From assembly GCF_017329615.1 (NCBI RefSeq), contig NZ_JAFMTW010000032.1:1-40301 (forward strand): DNA of 40,301 nucleotides, given 5' to 3'. This DNA is from Alicyclobacillus suci (GTDB taxonomy: Bacteria > Bacillota > Bacilli > Alicyclobacillales > Alicyclobacillaceae). Below the pieces are notes generated by a model. That model saw only the letters and a list, made by a program, of their open reading frames with translations, had not been told where the DNA came from and searched no databases. A program made the position numbers and the translations under genes. Below are positions 8,112 through 15,703 of this stretch, piece by piece; the first letter of the stretch is position 1; every line of letters starts with the position of its first letter.

Positions 8112-8648
8112 ATGGCACAAGCGATACGGCGGGTCGCACAACACGAAATCACCGAAGAGCAGGTATTCTATGAAGCGCAAATGAGCATCGAGGATGAGTT
8201 GGTTGAGAGTAAGGACGCCGTGATCCAAATTTTGAAACTGGCTCGGCGTCTCCATGAGACAGAATTTCTCAACATGGTGACGGCTCTGCTCGAACAGGGG
8301 ACAGATGTTTTGGAAATCGTCGTCAATCAAGCGGGCAAGCCGCAGTATGCAAAGGGCCTTAAGAATGTGATGGGACTTGTGCAGATGCTTGGCGTCCTCG
8401 ATGTCTCATCTTTATCTGGGGTTGTCCAAGCGTTAACCAATACCACGGAACGCGCGGAGAACGGTGATATCGAACCGATACGAGGGCCAATCAAGCTCCT
8501 GGGCGCGATGCGTGACCCGGATGTCGGCCTCGCCCTGGGTTTCGCATTTGACTTTTTGCGCGCGCTTGGGGTGCAGCTCCGTGTACAGAGCCAGAGCCAC
8601 GCAGTGCAGAATTCGCCGTCCGCGGCGGATGAGGGAGGGCATCATTGA
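8112..8648 (+). CDS. DUF1641 protein, formate dehydrogenase partner subunit (YjgD/YrhD/ForE-like)
   Basis: The 178-residue protein is a DUF1641 member. The middle is amphipathic and helical ([32 protein letters not shown]), and the C-terminal signature is [25 protein letters not shown]. In Bacillus subtilis the homologous pair is the ForCE complex, where the DUF1641 subunit links the catalytic subunit to menaquinone and the membrane; the same role is inferred here. AGGAGGG (8097-8103) overlaps the upstream stop, so it is tightly coupled to fdhF. Its own stop overlaps the catalase start (TGATG). The C-terminus ends in a polar tail with GGHH. Confidence 0.88.
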   Translation: MAQAIRRVAQHEITEEQVFYEAQMSIEDELVESKDAVIQILKLARRLHETEFLNMVTALLEQGTDVLEIVVNQAGKPQYAKGLKNVMGLVQMLGVLDVSSLSGVVQALTNTTERAENGDIEPIRGPIKLLGAMRDPDVGLALGFAFDFLRALGVQLRVQSQSHAVQNSPSAADEGGHH

Positions 8649-10249
8649 TGGAACATACCAATGGGCGCATGGGCGGGGCCGATGTCGATAGAGAGGATGC
8701 AAATACGCTGACGAATCGCCAGGGACATCCTGTCACGGACAATCAAAGCATGCGCACGGTCGGGCGGCGCGGTCCGACTACGCTTGAGAACTACGATTTT
8801 CTCGAGAAAATCACGCACTTTGATCGCGAGCGCATCCCGGAACGCGTCGTCCACGCCAGAGGGGCTGGTGCCCACGGCTACTTTGAGACGTACGGCAAGG
8901 TGGGCGATGAGCCGGTATCGAAATACACACGGGCCAAGCTGTTTCAGACACCGGGTGCGCGTACGCCGGTTTTTGTGCGGTTTTCATCGGTCATTCATGG
9001 CACGCATTCGCCAGAGACCTTGCGCGACCCGCGTGGCTTCGCCGTCAAGTTCTATACGGAGGATGGCAATTGGGATTTGGTCGGCAACAATCTGAAAGTG
9101 TTCTTCATTCGTGACGCGATGAAGTTTCCGGATATGGTGCATGCGTTCAAGCCGGACCCGGTGACGAACATCCAAGATGAGGAGCGATTTTTCGACTTTG
9201 TCGCCAACTCGCCAGAGGCCACGCACATGGTGACTTTCTTGTATTCGCCGTGGGGCATTCCCGCCAATTACCGTCAGATGCAAGGCTCGGGTGTCAACAC
9301 GTATAAATGGGTCAACGCCGACGGGGTCGCGGTGCTTGTCAAATATCATTGGCAGCCTTTGTCGCAAGGTATTCGCAATCTGACACAGCGGGAAGCCACC
9401 GAGATTCAGGCGACAAACTTCAATCACGCGACCCAGGATTTGTACGAGGCCATTGAACGTGGGGATTATCCAGAGTGGGAGCTTTGCGTGCAAATTATGA
9501 GTGACGATGAACATCCGGAACTCGATTTTGATCCGCTTGATCCGACGAAAATCTGGCCGGAAGAAGCGTTTCCGTTTCTACCTGTGGGCAAAATGGTCCT
9601 GAATAAGAATCCGGAGAATTACTTTGCCGAAGTCGAACAGGCGGCATTTGGCACTGGCGTGCTGGTGGATGGTCTCGATTTTTCGGACGACAAATTGCTG
9701 CAGGGCCGCACGTTCTCTTACTCGGATACACAGCGTTATCGCGTGGGCCCCAATTATCTGCAGCTACCTATCAACGCACCGCGCAAGCGCGTGGCGACGA
9801 ACCAGGAAGGCGGCCAGATGTTATACCACGTGGATAGGCTGAATCCACACGTCAACTACGAACCGTCGTCGCTTGGGGGTCTCGAAGAGGGGAAAGAGGG
9901 CGGCAAGGAGTACACGCCATATATCAGCGGTCACTTGGTGCGCCAAAAAATTGACAGGACCAACGACTTTAAGCAGGCCGGCGAGCGTTACCGGGCGTTT
10001 GAGGACTGGGAGCGCGACGATTTAATCGCCAACCTCGTCAATGGCTTAAGCAAGTGTCGCAAGGTGATTCAGGATAAGATGATTGAGCACTTCACCAAAG
10101 CCGATGCTGAATACGGTCGCCGCGTGGCGGAAGGGTTGAAATTGAAGGCCGCTCAGCAAGGCGGGGTGGCGGGCCCGCTCGGATCGCGAGAAGCTGGCGC
10201 TGCAGTCACAGAAGCAGTGCACGACTCGCATTCGGCGAAACCGTACTGA
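8648..10249 (+). CDS. katA: haem catalase (monofunctional, small-subunit type)
   Basis: The 533-residue enzyme disproportionates hydrogen peroxide. Visible signatures are the distal His69 in [15 protein letters not shown], the distal Asn region [13 protein letters not shown], and the proximal haem ligand Tyr358 in [12 protein letters not shown]. The C-terminus ([16 protein letters not shown]) is that of clade-3 small-subunit catalases, and there is no flavodoxin-like extension. The ATG at 8648 overlaps the DUF1641 stop at 8646-8648. The RBS GGGAGGG lies inside the upstream gene, so translation is coupled to the formate dehydrogenase operon. This is an unusual place for a catalase and suggests protection from peroxide made by respiratory or metal-sulphur chemistry of the operon (inference). 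A strong terminator follows. Confidence 0.96.
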   Translation: MEHTNGRMGGADVDREDANTLTNRQGHPVTDNQSMRTVGRRGPTTLENYDFLEKITHFDRERIPERVVHARGAGAHGYFETYGKVGDEPVSKYTRAKLFQTPGARTPVFVRFSSVIHGTHSPETLRDPRGFAVKFYTEDGNWDLVGNNLKVFFIRDAMKFPDMVHAFKPDPVTNIQDEERFFDFVANSPEATHMVTFLYSPWGIPANYRQMQGSGVNTYKWVNADGVAVLVKYHWQPLSQGIRNLTQREATEIQATNFNHATQDLYEAIERGDYPEWELCVQIMSDDEHPELDFDPLDPTKIWPEEAFPFLPVGKMVLNKNPENYFAEVEQAAFGTGVLVDGLDFSDDKLLQGRTFSYSDTQRYRVGPNYLQLPINAPRKRVATNQEGGQMLYHVDRLNPHVNYEPSSLGGLEEGKEGGKEYTPYISGHLVRQKIDRTNDFKQAGERYRAFEDWERDDLIANLVNGLSKCRKVIQDKMIEHFTKADAEYGRRVAEGLKLKAAQQGGVAGPLGSREAGAAVTEAVHDSHSAKPY

Positions 10250-10278
10250 GTGGATTTGAATTGTAGCGGGATAGGAGT

Positions 10279-10317
10279 ATACCCGGTTGGCTGAGAGTAG
10301 CCAGCCGGGTATCTTTG
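10279..10317 (+). terminator. terminator of the formate dehydrogenase-catalase operon
   Basis: ATACCCGGTTGGCT (10279-10292) pairs with AGCCAGCCGGGTAT (10299-10312) as a 14-bp stem with a 6-nt loop, followed by CTTTGT. Confidence 0.88.
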
Positions 10318-10421
10318 TGGGGGCGCCTGGTGGAAGCGAGGCGGATTGATCAAGCCCCCAGGCTACCATTGGTCCCCGACCTACGCGCACCCGACCATTG
10401 GGCAATTTTTCCGATGTGGGG

Positions 10422-10450
10422 TTCATCTTCGGCGCAATCAAAGTTATAAT
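10422..10450 (+). promoter_or_regulatory. sigma-A-type promoter for the pirin leader
   Basis: A perfect TATAAT at 10445-10450 is spaced 17 nt from a weak TTCATC at 10422-10427. Transcription from here would give a leader of about 120 nt before the pirin ATG. Confidence 0.6.
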
Positions 10451-10456
10451 GATGAA

Positions 10457-10577
10457 AAATAAAGTAACTAACCCGATGGAAGTGCATGGGCGGAGCCCAT
10501 CTGTGCCTGTGGCCAGATGGGGCGTATCCTTGCATGCCGCCTTGTTTCAGGAACGCAGATGCGTCAGGAGGACCGTT
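10457..10577 (+). promoter_or_regulatory. structured 5' leader of the pirin gene
   Basis: Two hairpins share one arm and so exclude each other: ATGGGC (10486-10491) with GCCCAT (10495-10500), or CCCATCTG (10496-10503) with CAGATGGG (10514-10521). A short ACGCA-GA-TGCGT hairpin lies just before the RBS. No known riboswitch class is recognised. The design is compatible with a regulated leader but could be chance. Confidence 0.35.
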
Positions 10578-11279
10578 ATGATTGAGGTATACCCAGCTGA
10601 TTCGCGGTTTCACGCCGAGCACGACTGGTTACGTTCCAATTTTAGCTTTTCGTTTGGTCCCTACTACAATCCGGATAATACCCGCTTTGGTCCAATGCGC
10701 GTGCTGAATGACGATTTTATTGCGCCCCAGAAGGGGTTTGGCGCACACCCACACAGTGACATGGAGGTCGTCTCCATTGTGCTCACGGGCAAGTTGCGGC
10801 ACCAGGATAATCTGGGCAATGTCGGTGTCACGTCGTGGGGTGAAATTCAGCGGATGACGGCAGGTCGTGGCATCATTCACACGGAGTATAGCGCTTCGAC
10901 GGATGAAGAACTCAACTTGCTACAAATGTGGTTTGAGCCGGAGGCGCGCGGACTTGAGCCATCTTACGAAATTACGCGTTTTGATGTGGACGCGCTGGCT
11001 CGGCGGTGGACGCCGGTCGTCTCGACAGACGCATCTGATCACGTCGCGAAAATTCACCAGGACATGACAATTTATCTCACCGACTTGGCGATTGGTGAGA
11101 CGAGGAGCTATGAGACGGCGGCGACGCGTCGAATGTTTTTGTTCGTCATTGACGGTGATATCCAGGTGGGCGATGAGACAGAACTGCACAAGCGGGACTC
11201 CGCTCGAATTACGGAATTGTCAAAACTTGAAGTCCGCGCGACATCGCCGTCCCGGTTGATGCTCATTGACTTGCCATAG
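10578..11279 (+). CDS. pirin family protein (cupin; YhhW/quercetinase-like)
   Basis: The 233-residue bicupin starts at ATG 10578 behind AGGAGG (10566-10571). The same frame is open upstream to 10398, but that part is a structured leader without an RBS. Pirin signatures are FSFGPYYNPDNTRFGPMRVLNDD, the metal site in GFGAHPHSDMEVVSIVLTG (His-x-His), and GRGIIHTEYS (His-x-x-Glu). Bacterial pirins bind Fe or another divalent metal; some cleave quercetin and others bind partner proteins. The true substrate here cannot be read. A 108-residue unknown protein follows 13 nt later and probably shares the mRNA. Confidence 0.9.
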   Translation: MIEVYPADSRFHAEHDWLRSNFSFSFGPYYNPDNTRFGPMRVLNDDFIAPQKGFGAHPHSDMEVVSIVLTGKLRHQDNLGNVGVTSWGEIQRMTAGRGIIHTEYSASTDEELNLLQMWFEPEARGLEPSYEITRFDVDALARRWTPVVSTDASDHVAKIHQDMTIYLTDLAIGETRSYETAATRRMFLFVIDGDIQVGDETELHKRDSARITELSKLEVRATSPSRLMLIDLP

Positions 11280-11292
11280 GAGGTGCCCTGCG

Positions 11293-11619
11293 GTGCATGA
11301 ACGGCTGAGGATTCATCATGGAGTCGGATCACGGGTGTTGTTTGATTCGGATAAAGGAAACGTTCCTTTTACCTATGCGCAGGAGGGCAGCGGGTGGAAG
11401 TTCACTGTGCAGACGGCAAAGACCCCGGAGATTGACGAAGTCCTGCGGCTTAAGGACGAAGTGAACGTTTTTATTTTTCGCGAGAAGAACGGGGTAGCCA
11501 TAGAGAAAGTCTGGTTTTACACGGGCGATGGCGCGGTGGATTACAGCGACGAGGAAGCTGCGTTGGTGATTGTGGCGAGCCGGCAGATTGCCTACCATCC
11601 AGGGGACTTTGAGCCGTAA
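11293..11619 (+). CDS. conserved-looking hypothetical protein (108 aa) in the pirin operon
   Basis: GTG 11293 lies 7 nt after GGAGGTG (11279-11285), which overlaps the pirin stop. The small soluble protein reads as mixed beta strands (RVLFDSDKGNVPFTYAQEG, WKFTVQTAK, NVFIFREKNGVAIEKVWFYTG). It has no signal peptide, membrane segment, Cys cluster or motif that I recognise. Position suggests a function linked to pirin. The gene ends in a strong terminator at 11642-11684, so pirin and this gene form a two-gene operon. Confidence 0.72.
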   Translation: MHERLRIHHGVGSRVLFDSDKGNVPFTYAQEGSGWKFTVQTAKTPEIDEVLRLKDEVNVFIFREKNGVAIEKVWFYTGDGAVDYSDEEAALVIVASRQIAYHPGDFEP

Positions 11620-11641
11620 ATCAGAGGTTGATGGGTCATCA

Positions 11642-11684
11642 GAACATGCTGCGGCCAAATGGCAGAGCAGTGTGTTCTTTTTTT
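11642..11684 (+). terminator. terminator of the pirin operon
   Basis: GAACATGCTGC (11642-11652) pairs with GCAGTGTGTTC (11667-11677) as an 11-bp stem, followed directly by seven T residues (11678-11684). Confidence 0.9.
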
Positions 11685-11775
11685 GTTTGGCTGTGCCGCG
11701 TAGTAGGGACACGTATCGGCTGCGCTTGTACCCCCATCGGCATATCTATGTGGCGATGCGAGGGGGCTGAAATCG

Positions 11776-13011
11776 ATGGAAACCATTGTGTTCCTAGGTT
11801 GTCAGAGGAGCGGGTCGAGTAGGGAAGCCATTCAAGCCGCGAAGGATTTAGGCTATCATACGGTGCTCTTGACGGATAGGAAGTCGTTTGTCGAAGAAGC
11901 GCGCGACTTTCCGGATGTCGACGAGATGATATATACGGATTTGGCGCGGGAGGCGAAGGTGCGAGGCGTCGTTCAATCCTTGCGGGACAACGGGCGCGAC
12001 ATACGGGCCATTACGAGTTTTGTCGAACCGAATGTCTCGCGGGCCGCGCGTTTGCACAACCAGTTTTGCGATGGGCGGTTGTCGGCAGACGCGATGGCGG
12101 TGATGGAAGACAAGGTCAAAACGCGCAGTGCATTGGTGGGGACGCCTTATAACGTGAGGTATCTCGTCTACGATGGACGGCGTTCCATTGATCAGCTGGT
12201 TCGTCGTATCGGCTGGTATCCGGTGGTGATGAAGCGGCCGGGCTCGGCGGGCTCGAAAGATGTCATTCGGGCGTTTTCCCCGCAACAATGCAGGCACCGC
12301 ATTCGCCAGTTGACTGAGAAGTCTCCCTTCGGGCGAATTCTCATTGAAGAATATATTCGTGGGCCGCAATACCTTGTAGAGGTTTTGGTGCATCGGCGAA
12401 CGATTCATATCGTCGCGATTGTCGAACAGCACATGTTGAAGCATGAAGGGCGAATGATTGTGGCGGGGTATGCCGTTCTTATTCGGCCACCGCGCGAGTT
12501 GCTCGACAGTTTGCGCGAAGCGGTGAAGGACGTTGTCATGAAGCTCGGATTCGAGCACGGACCGTGCCATATCGAACTGCGCCGCCGCGGTGATGCGTGG
12601 AAGGTCATTGAAATCAATCCGCGGATGTCGGGAAGCGCGATGAATCGGATGATTGAACTGGCTTATGGGGTCAATCTCGCCGAGCAGACGCTGAGATTGA
12701 TGGTCGGGCAATCGATTGATTTGCGGGGGCGGACACGGCAACACGTGTATACCCAGTTTGTCACCGTAAATCAAACAGGTATCCTGGAGGCGGTTGAAGG
12801 TCGGGCGCGCGCTGAGCGCGTGCCGGGGGTTCGCGTGGTATCGATTAAGCCGCGCAAAGGGGATAAAGTTCAGCGCCCGAAGTCGATGGGGCATCGTTAT
12901 GCGTATGTTATCGCTTCGGATGAAGACTCGCTGGACTTTGCACGGGAAGCTGCAATGCGCGCGGCGGGTTATCTTCATTTTACAGTGCGAGAAAGCGGGT
13001 ATGCGCGATGA
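11776..13011 (+). CDS. ATP-grasp domain ligase-like protein
   Basis: The 411-residue protein has a preATP-grasp Rossmann-like N-terminus (IVFLGCQRSGSSREAIQAAKDLGYHTVLLTD) followed by an ATP-grasp fold. The nucleotide loop is VVMKRPGSAGSKDV (near 153), the central strand RILIEEYIRGPQYLVEVLV (near 195) and the metal-binding end EVIEINPRMSGSAM-like (HIELRRRGD...IEINPRMSGS near 265-285). This is the carboxylate-amine/thiol ligase layout of the BacD/biotin-carboxylase branch; the substrate is unknown. Its last four bases overlap the ATG of the YheC/YheD-type gene, so the two are translationally coupled. A CATATCTAT stretch at 11741-11749 resembles a mother-cell sigma -10 box, but no matching -35 is clear. 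Confidence 0.85.
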   Translation: METIVFLGCQRSGSSREAIQAAKDLGYHTVLLTDRKSFVEEARDFPDVDEMIYTDLAREAKVRGVVQSLRDNGRDIRAITSFVEPNVSRAARLHNQFCDGRLSADAMAVMEDKVKTRSALVGTPYNVRYLVYDGRRSIDQLVRRIGWYPVVMKRPGSAGSKDVIRAFSPQQCRHRIRQLTEKSPFGRILIEEYIRGPQYLVEVLVHRRTIHIVAIVEQHMLKHEGRMIVAGYAVLIRPPRELLDSLREAVKDVVMKLGFEHGPCHIELRRRGDAWKVIEINPRMSGSAMNRMIELAYGVNLAEQTLRLMVGQSIDLRGRTRQHVYTQFVTVNQTGILEAVEGRARAERVPGVRVVSIKPRKGDKVQRPKSMGHRYAYVIASDEDSLDFAREAAMRAAGYLHFTVRESGYAR

Positions 13012-14066
13012 CGGAGAAACCGAGAATTGGCTACTTGCACCTTCGGCGAGATCCTGAAAAGGTTCGGAAATTGTATGCGTTTCAGGCGGTAGCGAAGATG
13101 GAGGGCGCGTTGTTGTTTTATTTTTCCCCTCGGCGGATTGACTTGGCTTCAAAGACCGTTCAAGGGCTGGTTTATGAAAATGGGCGTTATCGCGCGCGAA
13201 CTATGCCGTTTCCCGACGTCGTCTACAACGACAGGACGCCGCAGGATGGCGTTGGGGCGAAGCTCGTCGAGGCGATGCTCGAAACGGTTCCTGTGACCAG
13301 CCATTCGGTCGGCAATAAGCTCACCGTGTATCGGCGGATCTTGTCTGGAAAAGTATTTGCAGATTACTTGATTCCATCTCGACGGGTGGTGGACGGTCGG
13401 GACGTGATTGACTATGCGGACCAGCACGGGAAAATCGTTGTGAAACCAGTGTCAGGTCGACAGGGTAAGGGGATTTTCTATATTCGGCGACAAGCACCAA
13501 ATCGGCAAGCTGCACGTTATCGGGTGATAGAGTCAGGTGTCACAAAGTTTTATACGGCGTCCGAATTGACGTCGGTGATGAATTTGCGCCTGCGGACGAC
13601 GGATTATTTGATGCAGCCGTTCATCGTCTCACAGACCAAAGATGGGGCTACGTACGATTTTCGGATTCACGTGCAAAAGGATAAGACAGGGGATTGGACG
13701 TTGACTGCAGTGTATCCGCGTATGGCTAGCGCGAACAGCGTCATTCCCAATCTCAGCAGCGGTGGGTACACGATGTTCCCGGAATTGTTTTTTCAGCGCG
13801 AGTTTGGCGCCCGGTCGTCTGCGATGTTCGCCGAATTAGCGGATTTTGGCATAGGCCTTGCGCGCCATTTAGAGCGCGTATCCGGGCAATCGTATGATGA
13901 GTTGGGCATCGATGTCGGAATTGACGAACGCCGTCGTCTGTGGCTCTACGAAGTCAACTGGCGGCCGGGACCACCGCCGATTTGGAATATCGAACTCGAC
14001 GTGGTTCGTAACGCCGTCGGTTACGCCATGTACTTGGCTGGCGTAAGGCAGCGCGCGAGAAGATAG
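13008..14066 (+). CDS. YheC/YheD family spore-coat-associated ATP-grasp protein
   Basis: The 352-residue product matches the YheC/YheD family (ATPgrasp_YheCD). Stretches include PDVVYNDRTP, the nucleotide loop IVVKPVSGRQGKGIFYI, the central YLMQPFIVSQTKDGATYDFRIHVQKD and the metal end ELGIDVGIDERRRLWLYEVNWRPGPPP. In Bacillus, YheC and YheD are endospore-coat-associated proteins; the ligation catalysed is not known. The ATG overlaps the preceding ATP-grasp gene by four bases (ATGA), which pairs two different ligase folds in one message. The stop codon lies inside the loop of the terminator hairpin at 14048-14087. Confidence 0.9.
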   Translation: MTEKPRIGYLHLRRDPEKVRKLYAFQAVAKMEGALLFYFSPRRIDLASKTVQGLVYENGRYRARTMPFPDVVYNDRTPQDGVGAKLVEAMLETVPVTSHSVGNKLTVYRRILSGKVFADYLIPSRRVVDGRDVIDYADQHGKIVVKPVSGRQGKGIFYIRRQAPNRQAARYRVIESGVTKFYTASELTSVMNLRLRTTDYLMQPFIVSQTKDGATYDFRIHVQKDKTGDWTLTAVYPRMASANSVIPNLSSGGYTMFPELFFQREFGARSSAMFAELADFGIGLARHLERVSGQSYDELGIDVGIDERRRLWLYEVNWRPGPPPIWNIELDVVRNAVGYAMYLAGVRQRARR

Positions 14067-14087
14067 CGCGCTGCTTTTGTTTTTTTC
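14048..14087 (+). terminator. terminator of the ATP-grasp operon
   Basis: GCAGCGCGC (14048-14056) and GCGCGCTGC (14066-14074) form a 9-bp perfect stem followed by TTTTGTTTTTTT. The last coding codons and the stop codon are within the hairpin. Confidence 0.9.
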
Positions 14088-14134
14088 TATAAAATCATAT
14101 AAAATCAACATAAACAAAGATAATGGTGTATAAT
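14088..14134 (+). promoter_or_regulatory. rhamnose operon promoter with repeated operator-like elements
   Basis: A perfect TATAAT at 14129-14134 has no good -35 at the right distance, as expected for a regulated promoter. Upstream are two adjacent identical copies of TATAAAATCA (14088-14097 and 14098-14107) and then ACATAAACAAA (14108-14118). The same 11-mer recurs, inverted, in front of the rhamnose-locus transporter (19157-19167). These are candidate sites for the DeoR-type regulator. Confidence 0.55.
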
Positions 14135-14179
14135 CAAAAATGTAATCTTCGACGGCAGGTCTGCGGAGGTGAGAACATC

Positions 14180-15682
14180 ATGATGAACTTGCTCGCCATT
14201 GACTTAGGCGCGTCCTCTGGAAGGGTCATGCGTGCATCGTTTAATGGTGCCACGTTAAGTTTGCAAGAGGTCAGGCGATTTCGAAATCAACCGGCTTATA
14301 TTTTTGATCGAATGTACACGAATCTCTATTCCATTTATCAAGAGATGAAGTGGGGCATCGCCGACGTCGTCAAAACGCACGGTCAAGTAGCGGCGTTGGG
14401 AATTGACAGTTGGGCAGTCGATTATGGGCTTGTCGACAGTAACGGTCATTTGTTAGATCTGCCGAGGCACTATCGCGACGGGCGCAATGTGTCTGCGATG
14501 GCTGAGGTGGTGGACAAAGTCGGAAAAAAGGAACTGTTTTTGCGGACAGGAATTCAGTTACAGCCATTCAATACGCTCTATCAATTGTATGCAATGAAGC
14601 GCGAGAATGAGAATCTATTGTCTGCCGCAGATAAACTGTTGCTTATTCCTGACCTCTTGAATTTCTTCCTGTGTGGTGAAATGGCGGCGGAGTTTACCAA
14701 TGCCACGACGACGCAGTTGATGTGTGCGGGGGTATGTGAGTGGGATAGAGATTTAATGGCGCAGCTTCAGTTGCCGGATGGACTCTTGCCTTCGATTGTA
14801 CCCGCTGGAAGCGCTTTAGGTTATGTGCGAGACCCGGAACTATTGCGTATGGGGCCGGTATCGTCGACGCGCGTAATTCATACCACCTCGCATGATACCG
14901 CTTGCGCTGTCGTTTCCGTGCCGACAGATGGACAGCATTACGCGTACATCAGTTCTGGCACTTGGTCTTTGATGGGCACCGTCGTTGCGGAGCCGATGAT
15001 TAATGAATTGACGGAACAGTTGAACTTCACCAATGAAGGCGGCTTAGGGAATTATCGACTGCTCAAAAATGTCATGGGACTCTGGCTGATTCAAGAGACG
15101 CAGCGCGTACTCGAATCGGTTGGAGAACAGGCGGACATTGAGCGGTTGATTCATCGTGCCCGCATGGCAAAACCATTTCAGTTTCTGTTTAATCCCGACG
15201 ATGTACGCCTGTTGCAGCCGGAAAATATGCCGGATACCATTCGGCAAATCTGCGTCGAGACTGGGCAAATCCCACCAACCGACGCAGGGTCGTTGGTTCG
15301 TGGCATTTTTGAATCCCTGGCGCTGAAATACCGCATGGTATTGGACGAACTGGAACGGGTGACCGGGCGACATTATGCGGCGGTGCACATCGTCGGGGGC
15401 GGATCGCAAAATCAACTCTTGTCCCAGTTCACCGCCAATGCGACTGCGCGCATGGTGGTGGCCGGCCCGAGTGAAGCCAGTGCAATGGGCAATGTGTTGG
15501 TGCAACTGTTGGCACTTGGTGAAATTGCGACGCCATCGGATATGACGGAACTCGTCATTCGTTCAGTCGAGCCTGTGACCTACGTGCCGCGGGATGTCGA
15601 TTTGTGGGAATCCGCGTACGCCACATTCCAGCGGATTGTTGAAAAGCAAGCGGAGTCTCAAAGCCTATCGATAGAAACCTAG
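14180..15682 (+). CDS. rhaB: L-rhamnulokinase
   Basis: The 500-residue FGGY-family kinase phosphorylates L-rhamnulose to rhamnulose-1-phosphate. It has the N-terminal phosphate loop LLAIDLGASSGRVM, the RhaB-type FDRMYTNLYSIYQEMKWG and GIDSWAVDYGLVDSNGHLLDLPRHYRDGR, the central SSGTWSLMG, and the C-terminal IVGGGSQNQLLSQFTANAT adenosine motif. GGAGGTGA (14165-14172) lies 7 nt before ATG 14180, and a second ATG follows immediately. The frame is open to 14123, but that part contains the promoter. First gene of the rhamnose operon; the aldolase/dehydrogenase follows after 21 nt. Confidence 0.95.
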   Translation: MMNLLAIDLGASSGRVMRASFNGATLSLQEVRRFRNQPAYIFDRMYTNLYSIYQEMKWGIADVVKTHGQVAALGIDSWAVDYGLVDSNGHLLDLPRHYRDGRNVSAMAEVVDKVGKKELFLRTGIQLQPFNTLYQLYAMKRENENLLSAADKLLLIPDLLNFFLCGEMAAEFTNATTTQLMCAGVCEWDRDLMAQLQLPDGLLPSIVPAGSALGYVRDPELLRMGPVSSTRVIHTTSHDTACAVVSVPTDGQHYAYISSGTWSLMGTVVAEPMINELTEQLNFTNEGGLGNYRLLKNVMGLWLIQETQRVLESVGEQADIERLIHRARMAKPFQFLFNPDDVRLLQPENMPDTIRQICVETGQIPPTDAGSLVRGIFESLALKYRMVLDELERVTGRHYAAVHIVGGGSQNQLLSQFTANATARMVVAGPSEASAMGNVLVQLLALGEIATPSDMTELVIRSVEPVTYVPRDVDLWESAYATFQRIVEKQAESQSLSIET

Positions 15683-15703
15683 GAGAGAGAGGAGATTGGG
15701 TAC

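Noticed and set aside
11848..13152. 434-codon minus-strand ORF opposite the ATP-grasp genes
   Set aside because: Antisense shadow. The composition (many His, Arg, Pro) is typical of reverse frames, and both ATP-grasp genes are clear.
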